This document shows, in pieces, positions 1-6,754 of a DNA stretch of 22,875 bases. The translations under genes were made by a program, and so were the position numbers. The stretch comes from JABWCE01 sp964355045 (GTDB taxonomy: Bacteria > Bacteroidota > Bacteroidia > NS11-12g > UBA9320). The stretch spans positions 1 through 22,875 of the forward strand of contig CAYHCM010000050.1 in NCBI GenBank assembly GCA_964355045.1, given 5' to 3'. The number at the start of each line of letters is the position of its first letter. Within the stretch, counting starts at the first letter, position 1. The notes under the pieces were generated by a model, which worked only from the letters and a program-made list of their open reading frames with translations, was not told the origin of the DNA and did no database searches.

Positions 1-2
1 AT

Positions 3-482
3 AAAACCAAAAATTATTATTTAGTGGCCGATGCTTATGATGGACAATATATTGAAAAATGTACCAAAGAATTTCTTTCAGCCAGTGCCGGATGGATGAA
101 AGATACCATTAAAATAAATAAGACAACCCTTGGCATTGGGGGCAATTCGGTTCTTGTTTCCTACATTGGTCATGATGGATTAATGGATTTTGAATTAAAT
201 GAAACGTATGAAAATACGGATGGTAAACAGCGGGATTGTATAATTTTGGCCTGTGTGAGCAAAGATTATTTTTCGGAATTTATAAAATCTGCCAAGGGAA
301 ATCCTTTAGTATGGACTACAGGATTGATGTGCCCCGAAGCCTATACATTGCATGATGCTTTATCGGGATATGTGAATAAGGAAACCAATGAGCAAATCAG
401 AAGCAGATCGGCTTTGGCTTATGCCAAATATCAAAAATGTAGTGTAAAGGCGGCACGGAATTTATTGGTGACGGGGTGGTGA
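3..482 (+). CDS. Caspase-like (clan CD) hypothetical protein, C-terminal part
   Basis: The reading frame is open to the left edge, so this is the C-terminal part of a longer gene; the GTG at 24 is probably an internal valine codon. Counting from that GTG, the fragment has a hydrophobic strand ending in Y-I-G-H-D-G (His at residue 50), followed 27 residues later by a second strand ending in I-L-A-C (Cys at residue 77). His-Gly plus Ala-Cys after hydrophobic strands is the signature arrangement of caspase-fold cysteine peptidases of clan CD, although here an Asp separates His and Gly. The tail is rich in Ala, Tyr and Arg. Substrate and location cannot be inferred because the N-terminus is missing. 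The family call is an inference from the dyad; the protein could also be an inactive caspase-fold relative. Confidence 0.6.
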   Translation, partial: KTKNYYLVADAYDGQYIEKCTKEFLSASAGWMKDTIKINKTTLGIGGNSVLVSYIGHDGLMDFELNETYENTDGKQRDCIILACVSKDYFSEFIKSAKGNPLVWTTGLMCPEAYTLHDALSGYVNKETNEQIRSRSALAYAKYQKCSVKAARNLLVTGW

Positions 483-541
483 AAATTTATAGAAATCCTT
501 TATTCCTTAAAAGCTTTCGTGAATTGTTGACAAATTATCAA

Positions 542-549
542 TAATTTTG
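542..549 (+). promoter_or_regulatory. Possible -7 box TAATTTTG
   Basis: TAATTTTG matches the Bacteroidota -7 consensus TAnnTTTG, but no good TTTG element lies about 20 bp upstream. It ends only 4 nt before the ATG at 554, so if real the transcript would have almost no leader. Confidence 0.3.
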
Positions 550-553
550 TTTG

Positions 554-1408
554 ATGAAAAAATCCTTTATTTTTTTTATATCACTTTTTACTTTAACCCT
601 TTCTTGGGGTCAGGTGGATAAAAACGGGAATCCAATTTTCAATAGCATTGAGTTGAGTGAAGAAAATTTTGGAGACTTTGAACTGACCACTAGTTATTAC
701 ACAATTGAAAATAATATTAATAATCCGGAATCTTCTGTTTACATCAATAACACTCCTTCAATTAATGACTATTTGACTTTTTCAAGAAATCTGCCTTCCT
801 ACTTTTTTATTATTCATAAAGGCTCCAATGTTCTCGCTCTGATATTGCTCATGCAAAAAAATGAAGAAGAAAAAACTTTCTTGTCTTACCATTTAACTAA
901 TCCAAATACAGGTAAACATTCTGAAATTCCTTGCAAGGTTTGGGGCGAAATTTCAGAGAAAAGGGCGGATGAATTATTGAAATTAAGAGTGGACAGCAAT
1001 TCTAAAATTATTGAACTGCCAAATAATGGCAAAGGAATTTTATATGATGGATTGGCTTATAGAATTCAACCTTATGAAAAAATGAAAGAGGAAGTAATAC
1101 AAATTTCAAAACAATTGATTTCAAAAATACCTGAGAAAATTGATACTATCTATCAATATATAAGACTAGAGAGCATCGATGGTAAACTTGATTTTATAAA
1201 AACGCTGGATCCCCGGGCCGTATATATTTACAATGGAATAGCATATACCATAAATAATTATGCTATTCTTCTTTGGGGTCAAGCCGTAAAAAAACTAGGC
1301 ATTCAATCAGCCAAATATGCTGCCTTACTTTGGGAAGATATATATAAAAGAAAATTAACTTCTACTGAATTAAAAGCTTTAAAAAAAGGTTTCTCTGCAA
1401 AAATTTAA
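554..1408 (+). CDS. Exported protein of unknown function
   Basis: I do not recognise the family. ATG 554 is chosen over the TTG at 551 because it opens directly into a classic signal peptide: Met-Lys-Lys, about 15 hydrophobic residues, then a W-G-Q cleavage region. The mature part of about 265 residues has no membrane segment. It is rich in Asn, Ile and Tyr, suggesting a mixed alpha/beta exported protein. Two segments resemble each other loosely (a Gly-Lys-Gly-Ile-Leu-Tyr-Asp-Gly stretch, and a later Val-Tyr-Ile-Tyr-Asn-Gly stretch), and the C-terminus is a basic helix ending in a Lys-rich tail. The gene ends 14 bp before the convergent Fe-S gene and follows the caspase-like gene by 71 bp, so the two could be co-transcribed. 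The function is unknown. Confidence 0.75.
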   Translation: MKKSFIFFISLFTLTLSWGQVDKNGNPIFNSIELSEENFGDFELTTSYYTIENNINNPESSVYINNTPSINDYLTFSRNLPSYFFIIHKGSNVLALILLMQKNEEEKTFLSYHLTNPNTGKHSEIPCKVWGEISEKRADELLKLRVDSNSKIIELPNNGKGILYDGLAYRIQPYEKMKEEVIQISKQLISKIPEKIDTIYQYIRLESIDGKLDFIKTLDPRAVYIYNGIAYTINNYAILLWGQAVKKLGIQSAKYAALLWEDIYKRKLTSTELKALKKGFSAKI

Positions 1409-1422
1409 AAAAGGAAACTAAT

Positions 1423-2703
1423 TTAAACCTCCTTCGCCCAATTTCCCCTATCCATAGCCGAAAACTGCCAGGGTGCCCCATTGTTTTCCAAATTTGTAAA
1501 CATACCGTTTAATTCTGTAGGAGCTTCCGATTTTTCCATGACCAAATACTGGCGCATGTCATAAATTATTTCCATAGGATTTATTTGTACGGGGCAGGCT
1601 TCTGCGCAGGCATTGCAGGTGGTACATGCCCATAATTCTTCGGGGTTAATGTATGTGTGAAGATCTTTATCATCCTTAAAATCTTTGCCGTGTTTATCTA
1701 AATTTCTTCCCACTTCTTCCAACCTGTCACGCACTTGCATTACAATTCTTCGAGGCGATAAAAGTTTGCCTGTTATATTGGCCGGACAAACTGCTGTACA
1801 ACGGCCACATTCTGTGCATGAGTAGGCATCCAACAGGTTTTTCCATGTTAAATCATTTACATCTTTTACTCCAAAACTCGTTGGCGGTTCATATCCTGCG
1901 GGAGGTTGGGCCGAAGGATCCATCATCAAAGTTACTTCCTGCTGCACGGAAGACATGTTTTCAAATTTTCCATTTGGATTAAAATTGGCATACCAGGTAT
2001 TTGGAAAGGCAGTGATAATATGAAAATGCTTGGAAAACGGCAGATAATTCATAAATAATAAAATGCCGATTAAATGACTCCACCAACCAAAGCGTTCAAT
2101 TTGATGTAAAGTTACAGCTCCTAGTTCTTGAACAAACGGGAAAAACCACATACTTACCGGCAACCATGCTGCATTTTGCAAATCAACATCTGTAATATTC
2201 ATTATTAAAACGGCTGTCATCAACACAATTTCTATACATAAAATAAGGGTGGCATCTTTTACCGGAAATCCTTCCAAATCGGGGTGGCGCAGCCTGGGAA
2301 CTTTTGTAATATACCTGCGAAATAAAAATACGATACAGGCCACCAAAACTCCTGCAGCAAGTACTTCAAAAAAACCAATAAGAAAATAATAAAAATTACC
2401 TAAAACAGGTTCAAACACCCGATGAGTTCCCAAAGCGCCATCAATCAATATTTCCAACACTTCTAAATTTATTAATATAAATCCGGCATAAATCAGGATA
2501 TGAAAAATTGCTGAAACGGGCCGATCGAACATGCGTTTTTGCCCCAAAGCCATCAAAGCCATATTGCGCCACCGTGCGGGTTTATTATCCGTAAGGTTTA
2601 TATCTTTTCCCAGCAAAATATTCCTTCGTATTTTACTACAGTTTTTTACAAAAAAATAAACGGCAACGCCAAAAATAACAAGAAATACAATTTGGGAAAT
2701 CAT
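1423..2703 (-). CDS. Membrane-anchored dicluster [4Fe-4S] electron-transfer protein (HdrC/NarI-like)
   Basis: The 426-residue protein has an N-terminal membrane part with about five hydrophobic segments (roughly 1-20, 64-85, 103-128, 151-172, 205-225), resembling the cytochrome b-like gamma subunit of nitrate reductase. His68, His210, His226 and His228 are possible haem ligands. A C-terminal ferredoxin domain follows, with two complete C-x2-C-x2-C-x3-C-P motifs: Cys296/299/302/306 and Cys360/363/366/370. This is the HdrC-type dicluster arrangement, so it likely passes electrons between the quinone pool and a soluble partner. In many Bacteroidota the next gene encodes a CCG-domain HdrB-like protein. 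Here the gene ends 14 bp from a convergent unknown gene, so that partner is absent locally. The electron donor and acceptor are unknown. Confidence 0.88.
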   Translation of the reverse strand: MISQIVFLVIFGVAVYFFVKNCSKIRRNILLGKDINLTDNKPARWRNMALMALGQKRMFDRPVSAIFHILIYAGFILINLEVLEILIDGALGTHRVFEPVLGNFYYFLIGFFEVLAAGVLVACIVFLFRRYITKVPRLRHPDLEGFPVKDATLILCIEIVLMTAVLIMNITDVDLQNAAWLPVSMWFFPFVQELGAVTLHQIERFGWWSHLIGILLFMNYLPFSKHFHIITAFPNTWYANFNPNGKFENMSSVQQEVTLMMDPSAQPPAGYEPPTSFGVKDVNDLTWKNLLDAYSCTECGRCTAVCPANITGKLLSPRRIVMQVRDRLEEVGRNLDKHGKDFKDDKDLHTYINPEELWACTTCNACAEACPVQINPMEIIYDMRQYLVMEKSEAPTELNGMFTNLENNGAPWQFSAMDRGNWAKEV

Positions 2704-2771
2704 GGTGATGGTTGGTTTAAAACAGGTTCAAATCAACAGCTAATTTGATAAAGTTACAAGGGGATAATTTA

Positions 2772-3419
2772 TTAATACCGCCAGCCTATAGAAACCGTAC
2801 GTAATAGAAAAATCTCGCCAAATTGTTCCCAATCGCCGTAGGATTCATAACTAACTGCATTGTTCGGGCCTGTTTCTTTAAGAGTGTTTTTCATAAAACC
2901 AAGCATCATAGCACTTTCTAAAGTAAGTACTAATCGCTTATTGGGATAAATATTAAAACCAGCAAATGACAGCAGCCCTATCCCTTTGTCTGTTCTACGA
3001 AATTTAAATTCGTCCGATATTTGGAATTTTTCTATATTAATCAGCCCGCATATATCGAATCCGGTATAAAAATTATATTTCTTAAATGAATGTTTTGGGT
3101 ACCTGAATTCTAATCCAATACTTGAGGTTATTTCCTGATCTGTTATCGAATTACCAAGGCCAATCTCAAAATACATATTCGGGTACCTATAATAACTTTG
3201 ACATGCCCTAAAATATAAATTATCCCGTACAAAATTTTTGTAAACTATATTTATCCCGGCATCAATTCCAAATGGATCAATTGGGATTAAATAATTTTCA
3301 AATTGAGATGTTGCTAATTTAATAACAGAAAAACTCAATTCATTCCTCTTGATTTTTTCCTGACCAAAAGAGAAAACTGAAATAAAAGCGAATAAAAAAC
3401 CAACTATTACTTTATTCAT
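2772..3419 (-). CDS. Exported beta-rich protein, probable outer-membrane barrel (paralogue 1)
   Basis: This 215-residue protein starts with a signal peptide (M-N-K, hydrophobic core, S-F-G-Q cleavage region). The mature part alternates hydrophobic and polar residues and ends in an aromatic residue (G-W-R-Y), as porin-like outer-membrane barrels do. It is clearly a paralogue of the gene immediately upstream (3455-4102): same length, and shared blocks such as N-E-L-S, P-F-G-I and Q-S-Y-Y. The gap between them is only 35 bp, so they form an operon. About ten short beta strands would fit an 8- to 10-stranded barrel. No enzymatic motif is visible. The role is unknown; a small structural or transport barrel is the best guess. 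Confidence 0.72.
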   Translation of the reverse strand: MNKVIVGFLFAFISVFSFGQEKIKRNELSFSVIKLATSQFENYLIPIDPFGIDAGINIVYKNFVRDNLYFRACQSYYRYPNMYFEIGLGNSITDQEITSSIGLEFRYPKHSFKKYNFYTGFDICGLINIEKFQISDEFKFRRTDKGIGLLSFAGFNIYPNKRLVLTLESAMMLGFMKNTLKETGPNNAVSYESYGDWEQFGEIFLLRTVSIGWRY

Positions 3420-3454
3420 TACAACAAATATAAACTAATATATAAATAAAAAAA

Positions 3455-4102
3455 TTAAAACACCCAACCAAAAGAAACCGCCCGGATAAGGAAAATTTGA
3501 CCAAACATTTCTGAAATTGGTATAGTTGAGAAAACCACTTTACCTTGAGCATTAGCCTCTTTGTAAGAGGTTTCACCCACGGCTAGTAGTGCCGAACTTT
3601 CAAGGGATATTACCATGCGCCTGGTTGGATAAAAATTTATACCGGCAAATGTCTGTACGCCCATTCCTTTTAGAGTATAACTAAGTAAATTCTGCTCTTT
3701 TGTTTTCAATTTATTTGTATTGAAAAATCCCGCTAAATCAGCCCCTGTAAAAAAATTAAAACGCTTTAATTTATCGTTTGTATATCTGAATTCAATGCCG
3801 GCACTTGTGTTTATTTCTGTAATGTTTTTGGTTTTTATAAAGCCATATACGTTATCCATATTCGAATAGTTGTAATAACTTTGGCTTGCCCTTAAATATA
3901 CATCATCTCTTAAACGGTATTTGTAAATTGCATTTATACCCGGATTAATACCAAAAGGTTTTTGTGAGCCTGGATAACTATAAAAAGGAGAATTTGAAAT
4001 TTTTAAAAATGACAAACTCAGTTCATTTTTTTTCACTTTTTGCTGACTGAAGCAAATACAAGAGACGAAGAGGAGTGAAAAAGTAAAAAGTGATTTGTTC
4101 AT
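3455..4102 (-). CDS. Exported beta-rich protein, probable outer-membrane barrel (paralogue 2)
   Basis: This 215-residue paralogue of the downstream gene (2772-3419) comes first in the pair. It has a signal peptide ending near S-Q-Q. The body is beta-rich, with P-F-G-I-N-P-G-I-N near residue 50, a Q-S-Y-Y block, and a C-terminal strand ending in G-W-V-F; a terminal Phe is the usual end of an outer-membrane barrel. A TAAATTTG box lies 8 nt upstream of the ATG. The two paralogues have diverged substantially while keeping the same length and motif order, which suggests an old tandem duplication. The function is unknown. Confidence 0.74.
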   Translation of the reverse strand: MNKSLFTFSLLFVSCICFSQQKVKKNELSLSFLKISNSPFYSYPGSQKPFGINPGINAIYKYRLRDDVYLRASQSYYNYSNMDNVYGFIKTKNITEINTSAGIEFRYTNDKLKRFNFFTGADLAGFFNTNKLKTKEQNLLSYTLKGMGVQTFAGINFYPTRRMVISLESSALLAVGETSYKEANAQGKVVFSTIPISEMFGQIFLIRAVSFGWVF

Positions 4103-4109
4103 GGGAGAA

Positions 4110-4117
4110 CAAATTTA
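4110..4117 (-). promoter_or_regulatory. -7 box TAAATTTG for the barrel gene pair
   Basis: On the minus strand TAAATTTG matches the Bacteroidota TAnnTTTG element and ends 7 nt before the start codon at 4102. No clear TTTG lies about 20 bp further upstream, so the assignment is tentative. Confidence 0.4.
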
Positions 4118-4150
4118 GGGAAAAGTTTTATGAAAGAAAAACACAGCTTG

Positions 4151-4264
4151 CCCCGATTTTTTTCGGGGGAGACACGGAGTTCACAAAGAAACACAGAGCC
4201 ATCCATATCAATATTGCTATTTTTAACTCCGTGAGCCTCCCTTTTCTCTGTGTCTCCGTGTTTC
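4151..4264. repeat. Inverted repeat of the ACACGGAG dispersed-repeat type
   Basis: A hairpin CCCCGA-T6-TCGGGG (4151-4168) is followed by tandem-like words (ACACGGAG, TTCACAAAG, AAACACAGAG) at 4172-4198. Their inverted counterparts CTCTGTGT and CTCCGTGT lie at 4246-4260. Near-identical words occur at 9441-9483. The element lies between the FecR-like gene and the barrel pair, both on the minus strand. It could form a large stem in RNA and act as a terminator, or it may simply be a dispersed repeat. It fills most of the 173-bp gap. Confidence 0.7.
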
Positions 4265-4275
4265 CTTCTTCTCTT

Positions 4276-5166
4276 TCACTCTAAGCCAGTCCTCGCTGTA
4301 AACCTCGCAAAACTTATTTTTACCATTTCATCATCCGGATAATCGAGCAGTAAAATTTTATAAACGTCCAACGCTTTTAAATAAAAATTGTTGATTTCCC
4401 ATTTAGTGGCTTTGGCTATACTATTGAGCCGCACATCCTGCAAATCCTTAAATTCTTCATCAAATTCCTTTTTGGTTTTTTCTTCATTCAGGTTCGATTG
4501 TTTAATTACGGTATGTCCCTTCAATACCTTGTTTCCATCAGTTCGGCGTTCATAAATTATCAGATGCAATGTTTTTTTAACCAAAAAATAGGTACTGATA
4601 TTATTAAACCAAAACAGGTCACCATTTACATCCAAATCCAGCAACACCACTTTTTTATCGGTAGTCAGTTGAATATTTACCATTTCGGTATTAATGCTGC
4701 TAATCCAGCGCACAGGCAACTGTTCGTTGCTAAAAAGATTAATAGTATCGGGCATGGTTATCATAAAATCATCGCCCCGGCTGGGAGCCCCGGGTATTCC
4801 TTTTTCAGTTGATTTCATTTCCGATTCATGGTTTTTTATTTCCTTTAAAATATAGGCCATGTAACGTTGGTATTCGCTGTCGGCAGTTTTCAGCAATCCT
4901 TCGGCAAGTTCCTTGCCGGTAATATAACCTTTCTTTTTTACCTCAAATAATTTTTTAGCGTAATCAGATACGATTAAAAGTGCCTTATCGCCCAAAAATA
5001 AACGGTCGGTAAGTTCGATGGTTTCATTTTTTTTAACCTTGGAGGTTGTGGTAGTTCCCTTTTTATAAACGGTTACATCGCCCGATACCCATTCCACTTT
5101 TACTTTTTGGGCACGGGATATTACGGAAGTAAAAATTAAGAGAAACGTTATATATTTTTTAAACAT
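4276..5166 (-). CDS. Exported FecR-like protein, partner of the CHASE2 gene
   Basis: This 296-residue protein has an N-terminal signal peptide ending near S-R-A-Q. Residues about 20-85 resemble a FecR-type domain: a G-D-V-T-V strand, then a threshold-like L-T-D-R-L stretch and L-G-D-K-A-L-L-I-V. Residues about 130-220 look like an Ig-like or beta-sandwich domain with many short strands. The C-terminal 60 residues are helical, with one TPR-like helix pair (A-L-D-V-Y-K and Y-P-D-D). The gene starts 20 bp after the stop of the CHASE2 gene, so the two are almost certainly co-transcribed. A periplasmic protein that scaffolds or modulates the CHASE2 sensor is the likeliest role. The FecR call comes from pattern reading, not a clear full-length match. 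Confidence 0.62.
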   Translation of the reverse strand: MFKKYITFLLIFTSVISRAQKVKVEWVSGDVTVYKKGTTTTSKVKKNETIELTDRLFLGDKALLIVSDYAKKLFEVKKKGYITGKELAEGLLKTADSEYQRYMAYILKEIKNHESEMKSTEKGIPGAPSRGDDFMITMPDTINLFSNEQLPVRWISSINTEMVNIQLTTDKKVVLLDLDVNGDLFWFNNISTYFLVKKTLHLIIYERRTDGNKVLKGHTVIKQSNLNEEKTKKEFDEEFKDLQDVRLNSIAKATKWEINNFYLKALDVYKILLLDYPDDEMVKISFARFTARTGLE

Positions 5167-5186
5167 GTCAATTTTTTATAAAAGGA

Positions 5187-6410
5187 TTAATGATGAAGGG
5201 GTCCGGTAAGCAAATACGTTTTAGTTTTATATTTTTTATTAAGCCATTTAACCAGTGTGTCATAAAAATACAAAAGGTCAACGGTGAGTAATACAGGTAA
5301 TATAAATGGCGAAGCACTCAGTTTAATATGAAAAGCCCTGAAAAAGTAAATGCAAACGAATATTAACAGAATGGAGGTAACTAACTGAATCATTTTTGCA
5401 TAAAAATGATACCACAAATGCTTGTGCACGTAGTGACGGATAAAAATAAAGTTATGTAGAAAACAAATAAAAAAACCGAAAACCCAATCCAACCAAACAG
5501 GGGTTTTATAAATATAATTTTGTTTTAAAATCATATTAATAATATTGGCCTGAATAGTTACTCCGTAGGAATCCGGAAATTTGCGGCCAATTATTTTTTC
5601 GTTTAATGGCGTATAAAAATAATCATCCAAGATGGGATTGGCGTTACAATCGGAGCCAAAAAAACCGACCAATACAATTTTGTTTTTCAAAAATCCTTTG
5701 GGAAAATTATCCGCTTCAATATCATTCCCGTTAAAATGATGAATGGCATTGAGGTTTCCTTCATAGTTTATAAGCTCATAGGTATTGTTTCTTTTGGCAA
5801 AGGCAATGGCCTTTGATGAATCAAACTGTTTTACAACCTCTAAAGAAAATGGATTAACAGGTTTGTTTTTATTTACATCATGGGTTTGCAAATACCTTAC
5901 AGTTTTGTCCATGGAAGTAATTCTTAAATTGGCATATCCTTCCTTTGGCTTGCCCAAAGTTGGTGAAGTACCGACATAGGTTATTTTATGATTGCCTTCT
6001 TCATTTTTGAAATTAGAAGCTAAAACCAATTTCGGGATTTTGGCAAAGGCGGCTTTCAAAAGGCTGTCGTCCATAGGATTTTTAGGTCCTTCAAATCTAA
6101 AATCAACCCCGATAACTGCTGGTTTCTCCAAGTTTATTTTATTTAATAAAACCGCTATTTGGCCCCGGCTGCGGTCGGCCGCATTTATTAATACAATATC
6201 ATTTGATATTTTGGCTTGTATTTCTGATTTCTTAGGATTTTTGCCTGAAAAAATAATATCCGTTAATTCCACGTCTTTAAAACTTTCCCCAATAATATTG
6301 AATACCTTTAGATTAAACGGATTAAAGGCGAATATGGCAATGCAGGCAAACACAAATACCGTGGAAAAAAAAGCATCGCGGATAAGGAGTTTGGTGTGTT
6401 TTTCAGGCAT
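5187..6410 (-). CDS. CHASE2-domain membrane sensor without output domain
   Basis: The 407-residue protein has a transmembrane helix at about 12-30, a long extracytoplasmic CHASE2 domain at about 35-300, and three C-terminal helices at about 306-325, 340-358 and 367-385. Hallmarks of CHASE2 are visible: D-I-V-L-I-N-A at 71-77, V-I-G-V-D-F with following acidic residues at 99-104, K-I-V-L-V-G-F at 244-250, then the D-Y-F-Y-T-P and G-V-T-I-Q-A-N blocks. In this family CHASE2 is normally followed by a cyclase, kinase or protease domain. Here only about 20 basic residues follow the last helix, so signalling must pass to a separate protein. The FecR-like gene 20 bp downstream is the obvious candidate. 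Confidence 0.88.
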   Translation of the reverse strand: MPEKHTKLLIRDAFFSTVFVFACIAIFAFNPFNLKVFNIIGESFKDVELTDIIFSGKNPKKSEIQAKISNDIVLINAADRSRGQIAVLLNKINLEKPAVIGVDFRFEGPKNPMDDSLLKAAFAKIPKLVLASNFKNEEGNHKITYVGTSPTLGKPKEGYANLRITSMDKTVRYLQTHDVNKNKPVNPFSLEVVKQFDSSKAIAFAKRNNTYELINYEGNLNAIHHFNGNDIEADNFPKGFLKNKIVLVGFFGSDCNANPILDDYFYTPLNEKIIGRKFPDSYGVTIQANIINMILKQNYIYKTPVWLDWVFGFFICFLHNFIFIRHYVHKHLWYHFYAKMIQLVTSILLIFVCIYFFRAFHIKLSASPFILPVLLTVDLLYFYDTLVKWLNKKYKTKTYLLTGPLHH

Positions 6411-6432
6411 TGGTTTTTAAAAATATTATGGG

Positions 6433-6440
6433 CAAAAATA
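6433..6440 (-). promoter_or_regulatory. -7 box TATTTTTG upstream of the CHASE2 gene
   Basis: On the minus strand TATTTTTG matches TAnnTTTG, 22 nt upstream of the CHASE2 start codon. No convincing -33 TTTG is seen, so this is a weak prediction. Confidence 0.4.
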
Positions 6441-6473
6441 AGCAACTTCGCTTTTAAATTCAGTATCTGAATA

Positions 6474-6508
6474 ATGGAAGCCTTCCTTTTTTTTAGGAAG
6501 GCTTCCAT
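6474..6508. repeat. Perfect 14-bp hairpin with T7 loop
   Basis: ATGGAAGCCTTCCT (6474-6487) is exactly repeated in inverted orientation at 6495-6508 around a seven-T loop. It is the first of three hairpins between divergent genes. It lies upstream of both flanking genes, so it is not an ordinary terminator of either. Confidence 0.85.
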
Positions 6509-6515
6509 AGAACCC

Positions 6516-6552
6516 AAGACCTGAAAGGTTTCCAAAAAACCTGTCAGGTCTT
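6516..6552. repeat. 16-bp palindromic repeat with a single mismatch
   Basis: AAGACCTGAAAGGTTT (6516-6531) and AAACCTGTCAGGTCTT (6537-6552) pair with one mismatch around a 5-bp spacer. The half-sites themselves are near-palindromes (ACCTGwCAGGT). Repeats of this AGACCTGACAGGT style recur in Bacteroidota genomes and may be dispersed palindromic elements. Confidence 0.85.
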
Positions 6553-6619
6553 TTTGGACGTCAGTTTTGCCAACTTATAAAAAAGTTGTCAAATCTTAGT
6601 ATAGATTACTGCATTAATT

Positions 6620-6656
6620 AACTTTTCCAACTCGCCAAAGGCGAGTTGGAAAAGTT
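6620..6656. repeat. Perfect 17-bp hairpin with AAA loop
   Basis: AACTTTTCCAACTCGCC (6620-6636) pairs exactly with 6640-6656 around a three-A loop. This is the strongest stem in the window. A short T-rich stretch follows on the plus strand, but no gene ends here, so a processed RNA, a cruciform or a mobile palindrome is as likely as termination. Confidence 0.88.
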
Positions 6657-6754
6657 TTGACCCCACAGATTTGACCCCTTTTCAAAATCTTTTCAAATCT
6701 TTTTTAAAAAAATCCCAATCCTTTATTTTATTATTGGATTTTCAATTCCACATA

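Noticed and set aside
4090..4284. Small plus-strand frame through the ACACGGAG repeat
   Set aside because: Its sequence is repeat words and barrel-gene antisense, not a protein-like composition.
4498..4812. Plus-strand open frame inside the FecR-like gene
   Set aside because: It is antisense to a credible exported gene and has no recognisable domain; the minus-strand frame has a signal peptide and close operon spacing.
5992..6420. Plus-strand open frame antisense to CHASE2
   Set aside because: The minus strand carries clear CHASE2 motifs; this frame has no domain signal and is a shadow.
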